This document shows, one piece after another, positions 10,426-21,039 of a stretch of DNA of 64,000 nucleotides; positions within the stretch are counted from its first letter, which is position 1, and each line of letters opens with the position of its first letter. The notes beneath the pieces were generated by a model that was not told the origin of the DNA, searched no databases, and saw nothing but the letters and a program-made list of their open reading frames with translations. The translations under genes and the position numbers were made by a program. Source of the stretch: Agapetus fuscipes (Eukaryota > Arthropoda > Insecta > Trichoptera > Glossosomatidae); the NCBI GenBank assembly GCA_951799405.1, contig OX637336.1, positions 16,907,479 through 16,971,478 on the forward strand. Reading direction: 5' to 3'.

Positions 10426-11940
10426 GTAGGACACTTTGTACTAGTTACACGCCATACACAGCGTCGTATGTGCTCCTGATACATGAAAAGCACTCCGTGT
10501 AGGAGAAATGTACTATGTAAATGAACGATTGATGTATCTTTCGACGTATTCTTATCTCCTAATCTTGCAAAATAGCAACACGACGAAGTTTATATTTGAT
10601 CCGATCCACAAACGAAATTTTATGTACGCCTGATACCCAAAAAGCATTCTGTGTATTGAGATATAAAACCATTCATTCCTTACATTTTTTACATTTTCTG
10701 ACCTCCTAATACTTTTACTAGTTATAAATCATTTTAGGTTATATACCGTGAACCTATCTATGTATCTTCTCCATTTTAAATGTTTGTTATCGTTCATCTT
10801 GAAGTATTAAAGGGCGATAGGAAAATGAATTATTTGTTTTTTAGAAAGCTTACCAAATTACGTTGTTTTAAGGCTTAGTTTGAATTTAGATTCCTTGCCT
10901 ATGAAATAGGTAGTCGTTTCGTTTGAGTAATTTTGCGTAAAAGTTTTTTTCGTGCAACTGATTTTGATCGTTTCCTGGAATTCTAATGAAAATTTGCTGA
11001 TCTCGACTTTTAAAAAAGTAACTTGTTTTATACAAGTATGTTTATCTCTGCGGATTTTAATATATTCTGGAACTCTTATTTTACAGACTCTATAAAATCT
11101 CTTGTCATATTTCATACTTGCTCAAAACGCCTCCATTAAAATCGTTGTTTTAATAGCCATTTTTTGTGTGTCGTGGAATCCATTCAGATGATGAATGCTT
11201 AATGCATCCTCCAGCAAATAGATTTCGCTTTAACTGCAGACTTGCATTTATTGAAAGTCTCCTCGTAGATATTGAATGCGATTGGATTCATCAGCCAGGA
11301 AACTATGGTAATTTATCCACGGAACGTGGCTTGAACCAAGGGCAGTTTAATTACAAAAATAAACGAGAATCCGTCTTTTATAACTGTGAATTCTCTTTGT
11401 TTAAATCCTAGTAGAATTGGTTGTGTACTCGTACTCCGTTGTTTAAAATTTGGTAAAAAATACCGTTTAAAGTCACAGTATTAGAGTCATTTGTCTCTGC
11501 TGGTCGCCATCCCTTTTGAGTTGTGAATAGAGGTCAACATCCATGAGCCGCTTCAGATCCTGGAAACATGAAGGTTTTGGGCTCCCTCTTCTTCATCTTT
11601 CCAAGGCTTTACTTTGAAAATGTCTTATCAGGTGTCACATGAGTTTGGCATTCCTCTTCAGTATGTTATATAACATTACTAGCAGTACCCGGCGTGTTTC
11701 ACTACGCCATTTGGGCATGTGGTATCAATTTTTTTCTACAGATAAAAGAGGAAACAACAGGATCAAAAAAAAAAGTGTGCTAATCGGAATCAAGCTTCAC
11801 ACAATTTATCTCTAGGTTAATCTTCACGTTTTCTAAAAAAAAAGGTCTAGGTACAACTGTTAAGCAGCAGAGCCAAGCATAGGGAAAATCGATTGCGGTG
11901 CTCCATTTATATTTAAGATAAAAAAATCGGCTATGTAACG
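10426..11940 (+). other. Intron following the dystrophin exon
   Basis: The donor GTAGGACAC begins at 10426. No further exon is recognised. 11480-11670 is somewhat richer in GC and may be old element sequence. 11675-11760 ('actagcagtacccggcgtg') resembles the start of a common arthropod retroelement terminus. Confidence 0.5.
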
Positions 11941-11947
11941 TCACTCA

Positions 11948-12455
11948 TCTAATCTATTCTAAGTTGCATGGATATAATTGTTACATTTGGAATTCACATT
12001 AAGTGCATGCCCACAAGCAGACACGTATAAGTTCACACTTGCACATTCTGCGTGTGAACCTACAACATAAAAACCCAAATCTCAAATGAACATACACCCT
12101 GCAACTCTTTGCTGACCTTCCCTGAAACAGGGGTGACATTGGCAGAGTGAACCATTTTCTATTTATAGTTGGTCAGATGCATATTGACCTATACTAATCT
12201 AATCTAATCTAATCTAAGCTGCAAAGATATATATCATTTAAGATTCATACTAAATGCATTCCCACAAGCAGATATGTATAATTTCGCGCTAACACATGCC
12301 GCATGTGGACCTACAATATAAAAACCCAATCTCAAATGAACATAAGCCTTGCAACTCTTGCCGTCCTTCCCTGAAACAGGGGTGACATTGGCAAAGTGAA
12401 CCAATTTTTATATTATGGGTGGTCAGCCGCATAACAACCTATAAGTCAAGGAACG
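11948..12455 (-). repeat. Two head-to-tail LINE-A 3' ends
   Basis: Two antisense copies (about 11948-12195 and 12200-12455) are joined through an (AATCT)n tract near 12195-12220. Each has 'cctgaaacaggggtgacatt', 'aatgaacata' and 'ggtcag' blocks. They are different enough in sequence to be separate insertions rather than a recent duplication. Confidence 0.85.
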
Positions 12456-12863
12456 AGAAAAGAATATAAAGAAAAGAATATAAACAATACATTAAATTTT
12501 ATAATCATACAATTAAAGAACTAATCTATAAAATTCACTATACTCTTTGAGCAAAGTGAAGAAATAAATGTATTCCAAACAATCAGGAATATTTTTCAAT
12601 GTAACCGCACTGTGAAACGTATGCAGTTGGGGAAAATGCTTCATACAATATGATGCACTTAAGTGTTTTTTCAACTATCTCCATGAAAGTGTTTAATTTA
12701 TGTTGAATTTTTGACTCCCTGTCCTGTCTTTATCCCGGCCAAGTGAATTCACATTTTTTCCCCACATTTAAAATGTGCTCTATCCATTATTTCAATAAGT
12801 GAAAGTTTTAGGTAGTGCACACGGAACATTTTCTATTGACAACAAAATTGTAAGTCGCACGGC

Positions 12864-13335
12864 CGGGTTGCGTGTTCCCATTCCTAGACCTAAAAGGAAT
12901 GTTCACTCAGAAATGCACACGGAAGTATCATACCCTAAATCTGCCGTTATTGTTTCTTACACTTTATGGTCTTAGCAAAAAAGTGACAGTAATGAAAAAA
13001 ATCAAGCATGTTTATTAATTTTTTATCTTAATTATAAAGTTTAAACAAAATATATAACTTAAAAATTGCGACCACAAAAAAATATTTAAAAAAAATACGT
13101 TTTTTTCACTTCTGTAGCTACTTTCTCGTGTGTGCTATGTTTTGGAAATATTTTTTTTCATTCTATTTATAGAACTATACATTGTATTGTGTAGTATCGA
13201 AACCGTTTTTTTATAATGTCAATAGTTTTTGAGTAAATATGGAAAAACTGAAACTACTTGATGAATTAAATTTTTTCCGTGTGCTTGTCTGAGTAAACAT
13301 TCCTTTTAGGTCTAGGAATGGGAACACGCGGCCGG
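12864..13335. repeat. Foldback DNA element
   Basis: Inverted arms of about 54 bp: 12871-12924 ('cccattcctagacctaaaag') and 13275-13329 ('ttttaggtctaggaatggg'), each flanked by 'cggccgggtt'. The AT-rich interior has no reading frame. It looks like a non-autonomous DNA transposon or foldback. No clear target duplication was found. Confidence 0.65.
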
Positions 13336-13691
13336 GTTAGGTAAAAGGCAAACATTTTGTTTATCTTGGTTGCTTTGGACCATTGTCACATAGAAGAAAG
13401 ACGTTTAACCGCCGAGAAAAAAACGATCTTTAAATTTGTGGTGAGGATATAATTTTACAGAAATGCGTTTTTTGAAAAAACAACTATATTATGTATATTT
13501 TAATTAAAAGTATGTTTCAATAAAAGGTTTTCATAATAATAATATATTTCAATATGGTCTTCTAGTTGTGACCTACGAACTTTTGTTTATCGTATTTTTT
13601 ATAAGTGCGGGATATAAAAGCTTTCTTACATTTCTAAAATCAACTTGGAATACTTGAATAACATTTTTTAATTTGGAACTTTTGTCTAGGC

Positions 13692-14091
13692 CAGGGGTCG
13701 GCAACCTTTTGAGTCGGAAGAGCCAAAAATTACAATTTACAAATTTCAAAGTTTTTCCTTGACTTATAGGTTGGTATGAGGCTAACCACCCATACTGTAA
13801 AAAATGGTTCACTTTGCCAATGTCACCCCTGTTTCAGGGAAGGTCGGCAAGAGTTGCAGGGCTTATGTTCATTGAAGATTGGGTTTTTATATTGTAGTTG
13901 GGGGGAGGGTGGGGGGTGAAAAGCGAGTACAAGTAGCGGAGAGATCGTTAATCGATTCAGAACGATTTAGTTTTTTTCGATCAGAAGTATAATTCTGTGT
14001 TTTTTTTATATTTGCGTATGAAGCTAAAGAGCCGTAACTTCACACCCAAAGAGCCGCATGTGGCTGGTGAGCCGCAGGTTGCTTACCCCTA
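13692..14091. mobile_element. Non-autonomous hAT-like element with LINE-A inserted
   Basis: The left end CAGGGGTCGGCAACCTTTTG and right end 'gccgcaggttgcttacccct' are imperfect inverted repeats of the hAT kind, with the usual subterminal 'agagccgcatgtggct' block. There is no transposase. An 8-bp target duplication is not evident. A plus-strand LINE-A fragment interrupts it at about 13754-13900. Confidence 0.65.
13754..13900 (+). repeat. LINE-A fragment nested in hAT element
   Basis: Starts at 'ccttgacttataggttgg' and runs through 'cctgtttcagggaaggtcgg' to 'tttttatattgtag', then breaks off. It lies inside the hAT-like element and so is younger than it. Confidence 0.8.
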
Positions 14092-14126
14092 ACCAAACCG
14101 ATATCGATCCACCATATTTGTAAAAA

Positions 14127-14325
14127 GTCCGGTCTATAGCTTAGTTGGTAGAGTAACTGCATTCCATGCCGAGATCTCGAGTTAGAATCCCACTGAAGTT
14201 GTCAGAAATTATTTCTCGTTTCAGTGTTTATTTCTAACCCAAAATAAAATACCGGCAAGGCTTACTCAGCCTTCATAAGAAATGAGTGTCAAGCCACTCA
14301 GGAGCTGAATAACATCCATTTCAAG
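14127..14325 (+). repeat. SINE-B copy, 3'-truncated
   Basis: Head 'gtctatagcttagttggtag', then 'taccggcaaggcttactcag' and 'aagaaatgagtgtcaagcc'. It ends at the start of the minisatellite. Confidence 0.8.
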
Positions 14326-14354
14326 TTAAGTAAAGTGGGTAAAGTTAAGTAAAA

Positions 14355-15022
14355 TTTTCCCAACTTTTTTTTTTTCCCCATTTTTAGGTTAGGTTAGGTT
14401 TTTCCCGACTTTTGGGGAAAAAAAAATTTCCCCACTTTTGGGGAAATTTTCCCAACTTTTTTTTTTTCCCCATTTTTAGGTTAGGTTAGGTTTTTCCCGA
14501 CTTTTGGGGAAAAAATAATTTCCCCACTTTTGGGGAAATTTCCCAACTTTTTTTTTTTTTTCCCATTTTTAGGTTAGGTTAGGTTAGGTTTTTCCCGACT
14601 TTTGGGGAAAAAATAATTTCCCCACTTTTGGGGAAATTTCCCAACTTTTTTTTTTTTTCCCATTTTTAGGTTAGGTTAGGTTTTTCCCGACTTTTGGGAA
14701 AAAAAAAATTTCCCCACTTTTGGGGAAATTTTCCCAACTTTTTTTTTTTTCCCCATATTTAGGTTAGGTTAGGTTTTTCCCGACTTTTGGGGAAAAAAAT
14801 TTTCCCAACTTTTTTTTTTTTTCCCAGATTTGAAAGTGGGAACCATGCGCAGGGGGATAAGTGGGAACAATGCGCAGGGGGAAATTTCCCAACTTTTTTT
14901 TTTTTCCCATTTTTAGGTTAGGTTAGGTTAGGTTAGGTTTTTCCCGACTTTTGGGGAAAAAAAAAATTCCCCACTTTTGGGGAAATTTCCCAACTTTTTT
15001 TTTTTTTTCCCATTTTTAGGCG
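14355..15022. repeat. Minisatellite of T/G-run units with TTAGG-type telomeric pentamers
   Basis: About six to seven units of roughly 90-110 bp. Each has T-run, 'ccccatttttagg', 2-5 copies of AGGTT, 'tttttcccgacttttgggga', A-run and 'tttccccacttttgggga'. The AGGTT pentamers are in register with the arthropod telomeric TTAGG repeat. One unit is replaced by 'gtgggaaccatgcgcagg' sequence near 14830-14880. Repeat number is assembly-sensitive. Confidence 0.85.
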
Positions 15023-15034
15023 TAAAGTAAAAGT

Positions 15035-15185
15035 TACTGGGTTGTTCATTTTAGATTTGGATTTTAAATTATGAGTGGGTACACATGCAGCATTTGTAAG
15101 CGTGAACTTACATGTGTCTACTTGTGAGCATGCATTTTATATGAATCTTTAATGTAAATGTATATTTGCAACTAAGATTATGTAT
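15035..15185 (+). repeat. LINE-A 3' fragment
   Basis: Only the 3' half: 'attttagatttggattttaa', 'tgtaagcgtgaacttacatg', 'gagcatgcatttta' and 'gcaactaagattatg'. Confidence 0.75.
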
Positions 15186-15229
15186 TGTAGTTGAATATAA
15201 TGGTCTTCTTCTATTGGGTGGTTTCAAAA

Positions 15230-15475
15230 TTTACCGACCTCGTTGCTGAAATATCGAGAATTGAGAACCACTGTTTATTTGATCACCATCAAACTTCACA
15301 GGATTCGTTCTAAGAATATGTTACATGTTTCCTGAAAATTTCGTCAAAATCGGATGAGCGGTTTATGAGTCTATAGGGGACATACATACATACATACATA
15401 CATACATACATACATACATACATACATACATACATACATACATACATACATACATACACACATCCTTCTTTATAG
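15230..15475 (+). repeat. Retroelement-like terminus with (CATA)n microsatellite
   Basis: 'caaaatcggatgagcggttt' and 'atgagtctataggggac' lead into about 19 CATA units (15381-15457) and 'tctttatagatatagat'. This layout is common at 3' termini of dispersed arthropod elements. The class was not assigned. Confidence 0.6.
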
Positions 15476-15587
15476 ATATAGATTTAAAAGTTAACACACA
15501 TTTTCATTGATGCATCCTTAATTGTTCCTCTAAAATAAAATTTATCGTTATGGCAAGCCGTAGTCTGGTAAAGATTTTACCCTTATT

Positions 15588-15625
15588 AAACGTTTCGTCC
15601 ATATCTACAATCGGTGTCTTCAGCG
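15588..15625 (-). ncRNA. Degenerate hammerhead-like motif
   Basis: The minus strand reads CTGAAGA, a poorly paired spacer, then GGACGAAACGTTT. The conserved boxes are present but stem II does not pair well, so this is a weak call. Confidence 0.3.
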
Positions 15626-15734
15626 TCGCTCTCATTTTGTTGACAGATGAGCTGCGACTGACAACTGTAAACCTCTGATTTACCGACTTATGCCAATGGA
15701 AATTTACATTTTAAAATAATAATGTAAAAATAAA

Positions 15735-16175
15735 ACCTAAAGTTTTTCTTCACGAGATGATTTATTTTCTCGAGCGTTTTTGATGTTATCACATCATTAT
15801 CAAGAGGACAACTTGATAATTATGTGATATCTTGATAATGATGTGATATCTTGATTATGATGTGATATCTTAATAATGATGTGATATCTTAATAATGATG
15901 TGATATCTTGATAATGATGTGATATCTTGATTATGATGTGATATCTTGATTATGATGTGATATCTTGATAATGATGTGATATCTTGATAATGATGTGATA
16001 TCTTGATAATGATGTGATATCTTGATTATGATGTGATATCTTAATAATGATGTGATATCTTGATAATGATGTGATATCTTGATTATGATGTGATATCTTG
16101 ATAATGATGTGATAACGTCGAAAGCGCTCGAGCAAATTAATCAAATCGTGAAAAAAAACTTTGTGTTGTTTTTAC
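15735..16175. repeat. Foldback with hammerhead-like ends and 19-bp tandem array (G2)
   Basis: The outer arms 'aaagtttttcttcacgag' and 'cgtgaaaaaaaactttgtg' are inverted. Between them about 16 copies of the 19-mer CTTGATAATGATGTGATAT (15812-16113) are tandem repeats of part of the same motif. The last unit runs into ACGTCGAAAGCGCTCGAG (16097-16134). In that terminal copy GATGT/ACGTC pair as a hairpin, followed by GAAA, AGC/GCT and C. The upstream box is UUGAUAAU instead of CUGANGA. Confidence 0.65.
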
Positions 16176-16635
16176 ATTATTATTTTAAAATGAATCTTCA
16201 CAATGCCAATACACAAACCATTAAAAATTTACATTTGAAATGAATAAATTATTGTTATTGAAATGAATTGATAACAGAGAAAAATTTGTACAATTTTTGA
16301 CTTATTGAAACAAAGAGAAAAACTTAATCATTGTTGAAATAGACTTCGGAAAAATATACTGAAAAGTACGGAATAGAAAAATCGACCTGAAAATCGGAAT
16401 TGCCGGCGGGTAGATTTTGTGTGGAGGGTTGGTTTCCGTTGGAACCTAACGACCTGGTTTAATCAGAACCATGACGCGGGCTTGAGGTCCTAACGGTGGG
16501 CCGTGTACAAATGGAATTAAGCTGAGAGACCCAGGGGGGGGGACAGTTAGGCCTTAATGGTGTTTTTGGGATCTGTGATTCGTTTAGAGCCGTGAAAACT
16601 TTTGTAATCTCTGCGCTGCAGCCTGAACATTAACA

Positions 16636-16830
16636 GCACGTGGCGAATGGAACCTATTTATTTTTACAGGTAAGGCCGGCCTTACACAAACCACTTTTTT
16701 TTGGATTGCATTTTAATATGTAATTACAATTCAGCATTTGTAAGCGCGAACTTATACATGCCTGATTGTGGAAATACATTTAATATGAAACTCATTTGTA
16801 CTTTATCTTTTCAATTTCGATTATAGATTA
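16636..16830. repeat. SINE-B fragment (minus) joined to LINE-A fragment (plus)
   Basis: 16636-16690 is an antisense SINE-B 3' body ('atttttacaggtaaggccgg', 'cttacacaaaccact'). From about 16700 it becomes a plus-strand LINE-A 3' part ('gtaagcgcgaacttatacat') ending in 'gattatag'. Confidence 0.65.
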
Positions 16831-17144
16831 TGGACACAGGTTTACAGTATTGAAAGAATTGTTATTTAAAAAGAAAAAAAACACTAACTTACTATTATAT
16901 GCCATGAAAATTCTTTTCAAAGCCTTTTAAAGCATTTTCTATTAAATGTAGCTACGTTTACTAATATACAGTGTAAACATGTTTTCGCGCCATAAAAGCT
17001 GGCATCTCGGCAAACCGGATATTGACTAGTCATGCCAGATGTTATATTTTTTGCCCACATCCGTTTTCCGGACTTTTCAACTACCACCATCATCCAAACC
17101 TAGCTTATACGCGCTATACAAAGTTGCTTAAGATTTTCTAGTTT

Positions 17145-17295
17145 CTTGTCTTAGTTGCAAAAATATATATTGACATTTAGGATTCATAATTTAATGTGCG
17201 TCTATAAACACATACGTGTAAGATCGTGCTGACACATGCTGTATTTATACTTATAAAAGTATACCCTAACATCAAATGAGCATAAACCCTTTCGG
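17145..17295 (-). repeat. LINE-A 3' fragment
   Basis: An antisense terminal part: 'cttagttgcaaaaatatat', 'gattcataatttaatgtgcg', 'catacgtgtaagatcg', 'aaatgagcataaaccc'. Truncated. Confidence 0.65.
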
Positions 17296-17571
17296 TGGTA
17301 TCCACACACAGCAAATCCATGTTCCAACCGCCACCTAACGTGAATTTTTCGTACAAAAAAACAATGATTCATGGATCAGCTACAGATCGAACGTGCTGTG
17401 AAAAACCCTGTTTATGGTGATAATGAGTTGTTGATTTCTTTATAGCGCCGTTTCATTATGTAGTCACTGCAAGGGCGCTTAATTTTTAGTTTATAAATCT
17501 ACGTTGTACTTGACATACATGACAAAATCTTTTCCGTAAGAATATAAACTCTTTAAGTCCTGCCACTTCAA

Positions 17572-17660
17572 TGACCGGTCACCAAAGGTCCATCCAGCCT
17601 TACAGCAACTGGGTCTTGCTTGAGAATTGACGTTTTGTAGCGACGACGACCAAGCTCGTA
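17572..17660 (+). repeat. SINE-C central fragment
   Basis: 'gaccggtcaccaaaggtcca', 'agccttacagcaactgggtc' and 'gcgacgacgaccaagctcg'. The head and 3' tail are missing. It abuts SINE-B. Confidence 0.75.
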
Positions 17661-17664
17661 AAAA

Positions 17665-17932
17665 GGTCGATAGCTCCATTGGTAGAATGCTTGCACTCTA
17701 TGCCGAGAGCAAGGGTTCGATCTCAAGGTTTACTCAGCATTCACAAGAAATGAGAACCAGCCCCTCCGGGAGCTGAGAAACCCCCACTTCAACTGAAAGC
17801 CGGTTGGTGTGAGGCCGGCACCCTTACCCGTAAAAATAAATAGGTCCCGAATCGTCACATGCGATTCCTTCGGTGATAACGCAGGCATGAAGTTACACTA
17901 TATGTGTAGCTTAGTTGCGTTGCTTTTCTTTA
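17665..17932 (+). repeat. SINE-B copy with internal deletion
   Basis: Head 'gtcgatagctccattggtag' and B-box 'gggttcgatctc'. A deletion then joins directly to 'aggtttactcagcattcac'. The 3' end is complete ('tgtgtagcttagttgcgtt'). Confidence 0.85.
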
Positions 17933-18687
17933 AATCATGAGAAGCATTGGAAAAATAGCGTCATTTTCTACGATACATGTGTTCAATCTCATATCTAGTT
18001 AAATGTTAATAAATAAATATATTATTGATTTTTATGAAGACAAACAGAAAGATGGACGCATGGCCAAGGATGATATCTTTACTAAGCTGACTGCAGGATA
18101 TCAGAAAAGAAAAACGAGCAAATGGAAGCAATCGTTTTTTTTTTGTATAGACGTTTAAGCTTGAAACCATATTTTTTTGTCGACCAAACCCTTCACTTAG
18201 CGTACTAGAGTATCTGAAATATCAGCACCTAAAGTATAAAGCCTTACATGTGAACTTAACCATAAGGTTAACCTAAAAATGTACGAAAGTTAAAACAGCT
18301 CACATAGTGAGCGTTTAAATTTTCATACACTTTTGGAAAATCATCATGGTTCACTTTAATGTAAAGCTTTGGCGTACTCGGTACAGGGTCCATATTATCC
18401 GAGGGGTCACGCCCCACTGCCTCCACCATTAATCACCCCGTGAGAGGCTTTTGGCGGGAAATTATTAATTTTCAACGGACCGTACACAAAAAAAAACCGT
18501 GTTGTAAGTCTGGACGTATCCAAGAAAAATGGTAATTTTCAGCAAGGACAATGGACAAAACGGTTGGTATATTTCATGCATAGTGAAGCGTAAGCTTAGT
18601 TATTTTCAAACAGCTAAGCTATGGATCATCCGCAACCTACATACACTGAATTTTCGTTACAAAAAATCGATGAACCGTAGATAAGTT

Positions 18688-18890
18688 AAGGATCGAATGA
18701 GTCGTATAAATGCAAACGCCGTCAACTCCTTACGCGATGATTTTGAGAAAAATAATCTTGTTAACTTGTAAAACGACAATACCAGTTGGAGTTGACGGTG
18801 TTTGCACGAAATCATACCTTTTCTATTAAAATTACGAAGGAATAAGTGAGTTTTACATATATGACGGTGTTTGCAGTTATACGACTCAAA
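18688..18890. repeat. Foldback repeat
   Basis: The left block 18688-18720 ('gcaaacgccgtcaactcc') is inverted relative to 'ggagttgacggtgtttgca' (about 18787-18806). A second inverted piece 'gacggtgtttgcagttatac' with 'gactca' lies at 18863-18890. It probably represents a rearranged MITE. Chance open frames here are not genes. Confidence 0.55.
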
Positions 18891-19079
18891 TGTTCTGTGA
18901 ATAGCTCTGATTGAATTCATTGTCATAGACATTGAAAGATAACATAGGATTTCGCATGATTATCAGTGTTCTGTGATAGTTGACAGCTCGATGGTGGCAG
19001 GTATGGTTGAAATGTGAGCCTCATAGAATGTATTAATGCCGTGAGCTAGTTTCTTCTCCACCATGATTATAACTCGTTT

Positions 19080-19313
19080 TGACGGTCCTTCTAGTGGTAA
19101 CGTTTCGCACTCGCAAACGGGAACTTGTGGATTCGAATTTGTATTTTCAAATATGCTCTTCGCTGGATTGAAAAAATCAAATACCAAAGACTGGTCACCA
19201 AAGATCCGTCCAGCCTTATAGCAACTAGGTCTTGCTTGAGAATCGGTGCTTTCTATAGCGACGACCAAGCTTGCAGAGGTGTGATTCACATAAAAACAGC
19301 GCTCACCAAATAG
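19080..19313 (+). repeat. SINE-C copy, near full length
   Basis: Runs from 'ttctagtggtaacgtttcgc' through the degenerate B-box, 'atgctcttcgctggattg', 'ccgtccagccttatagcaac' and 'gaggtgtgattcacat' to 'cgctcaccaaata'. Confidence 0.85.
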
Positions 19314-19319
19314 GTACTT

Positions 19320-19640
19320 ACTTACTTACTTAGTCAGCCACTTCTTGTCCACTGCTGGACATAGGCCTCCCCCATATCTCTCCAGGCGTCTCTGTCCTGG
19401 GCTTTCTGCATCCAGTCACCAGCAACTCTTTTAATATCATCTAACCATCGTATAAGAGGTTCTCTTCTCTAGTTCTTTTGGCTTCGCGGGGTCTCCATTC
19501 TACCACTCTTTTCGTTCATCTTTGCTCGCTCAATCTGGCTACATGCCCTGCCCACGACCACTTCTGCTTTGCCACTCTTTTGACAATGTCAGTAACTCCC
19601 GATCTTCTACGTATTACACCAGATAATTCCTCTTAATATT
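19320..19640 (-). pseudogene. RTE-type non-LTR retrotransposon C-terminal fragment
   Basis: The minus strand encodes, with frame breaks, KWSWAGHVAR then LSERKDERKRVVEWRPRE, followed by a broken WLDDIKRVAGDWMQKAQDRD-like part and AWRDMGEAY. This matches the conserved tail of RTE-clade reverse transcriptases (..DW..KAQDRDAWR..EEAY..). It is a different LINE from LINE-A and LINE-D and is only a 5'-truncated remnant. Confidence 0.8.
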
Positions 19641-19859
19641 ATTAAGTCAGTGCTTATTACAGTTTCGTTCCGTGTAGCTGGATATAAAGTATGATTCACT
19701 TAACTCCAGCCGTAGTGGAGACATTGGAATAATCTAGATTTGAAATCTCGCAGCTTCTGTTTCCGGAGACTGACTCCGCTGAAAGGGTAGCAAACACCAT
19801 GGCAGTAATATAGACCATGCGTTGTACTGAAAATGTGAACTGAAAACTCAGATACCTAT

Positions 19860-20085
19860 AATCTGAGTTGCAAGGATATATTCATTGAAAGTTCTCCAAT
19901 GCATGCCCACAAACAAACACGCGTAGTTCGCGCTTACAAATGCTGAATGTGTACTTACAAATAAAATCCAAACCTCAAATGAACATAAGCCCTACAACTT
20001 TTGCCGACCTTCCCTGACACAGGGGTGACATTGGCAAAGTGGACCATTTTTTACAGTATGGTTGGTCAGCCCATTGACATATTCA
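19860..20085 (-). repeat. LINE-A 3' end
   Basis: Antisense: 'ctgagttgcaaggatat', 'gcatgcccacaaacaaac', 'ctgacacaggggtgacattg', 'tatggttggtcagcc'. Confidence 0.8.
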
Positions 20086-20152
20086 GAGTCAAATATATTT
20101 AGTACATGATTGTTTTTCCTATTTTTAATCATATTAAATTTTGGTATAGTAT

Positions 20153-20458
20153 CCAGTCGATAGCTCAGTTGGTAGGATGCTAGAATTCTATGCTGAAAGC
20201 TCGTGTTCGAATCCCACCGAGGAAGTCAGAAATGATTTGCCGTTTCGGTGTGTATTTCCAATCCAAAGTAAAATACCGTCACAAGAAACGAGAACCAGCC
20301 CCCGCGGGAGTTAGGAAACCTCATTCAAGTGAAGTGATTAGAAAAATGTCGGCCCCTTTACCTGTAAAAATAAATAGGTTCCACTGGCCACATGCAACCC
20401 CTGCGGGAAAAACGTGTCAAGAATTAACACTGCATGTGTAGCTTAGTTGCGTTGTGTA
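20153..20458 (+). repeat. SINE-B, near full length
   Basis: A complete tRNA-like head ('cgatagctcagttggtagga', 'gtgttcgaatcccacc'), most of the body, and the 3' end 'gtgtagcttagttgcgttgt'. A short deletion removes the 'ggcaaggtttactcagcc' part. Confidence 0.9.
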
Positions 20459-20539
20459 TATCAATAATATATTTGTTTACAAAAAACCTATGTTGTTTTT
20501 TATTTACGAGGCAACATGTTCTTTAAAGCTTCGTAATAA

Positions 20540-20725
20540 TATCGATGGACGATAAGAGTTGCAGGGGTTATGTTCATTTGAGGTTTGGATTTTATTTATT
20601 TTATATATGGATTTTAAGTACACAATCAGCATTTGCAAGCGCGAACTACACGTGTTTGTTTGTGGGCATACATCTGAGAGCTTTGAATGAATATATCCTT
20701 GCAACTTAGATTATAGATTATAGAC
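20540..20725 (+). repeat. LINE-A 3' fragment
   Basis: Starts within the family at 'ggacgataagagttgcaggg' and ends 'gcaacttagattatagatt'. It is followed at 20735-20776 by a MITE-F left end ('ccttaaacgtaaaactgaat'). Confidence 0.75.
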
Positions 20726-20734
20726 GATGCCTTA

Positions 20735-20776
20735 AACGTAAAACTGAATAAGTTACATATTAAGCATTCAACTCGG
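20735..20776. repeat. MITE-F terminal fragment
   Basis: 'ccttaaacgtaaaactgaat' then 'aagttacatattaagc' matches the left terminus and start of MITE-F. The rest is missing. Confidence 0.6.
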
Positions 20777-21039
20777 TAGACACACACCTCGAAGGTTTGA
20801 ATGCTTGTTTCTTAAAAACAACCACAAATGCTTCCACATCGATTTATAATTATTCTTGTCTTCTACAACACTTCTTTCCACTTCTTCTAGGCTAAATCAC
20901 TTCATTTTATACAGCACGAAATATTTCACAGCGCTAGATGTTCTAGAAAGCTAAATGATCCAAAAAACTAGGTATTCCTATGCTCCACATCGCTGTAAAA
21001 GGACCTTAGATATTCTACACGACGACATTTTAGAACTGT

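Noticed and set aside
11166..11411. 81-codon plus-strand frame in the dystrophin intron
   Set aside because: No acceptor or donor at its edges, no spectrin-like or other recognisable motif.
14380..15000. Chromosome-end telomere
   Set aside because: TTAGG-type pentamers occur only 2-5 at a time, inside a longer minisatellite unit flanked by ordinary repeats.
15950..16144. Minus-strand frame with RYHIIIKISHH repeats
   Set aside because: It is a translation of the 19-bp tandem array (period 57 bp = 19 codons), not a gene.
20153..20225. Possible tRNA gene (A and B box visible), as at many similar sites
   Set aside because: The tRNA-like head continues into a conserved ~300-bp SINE body, cannot complete an acceptor stem, and occurs at 15 or more loci.
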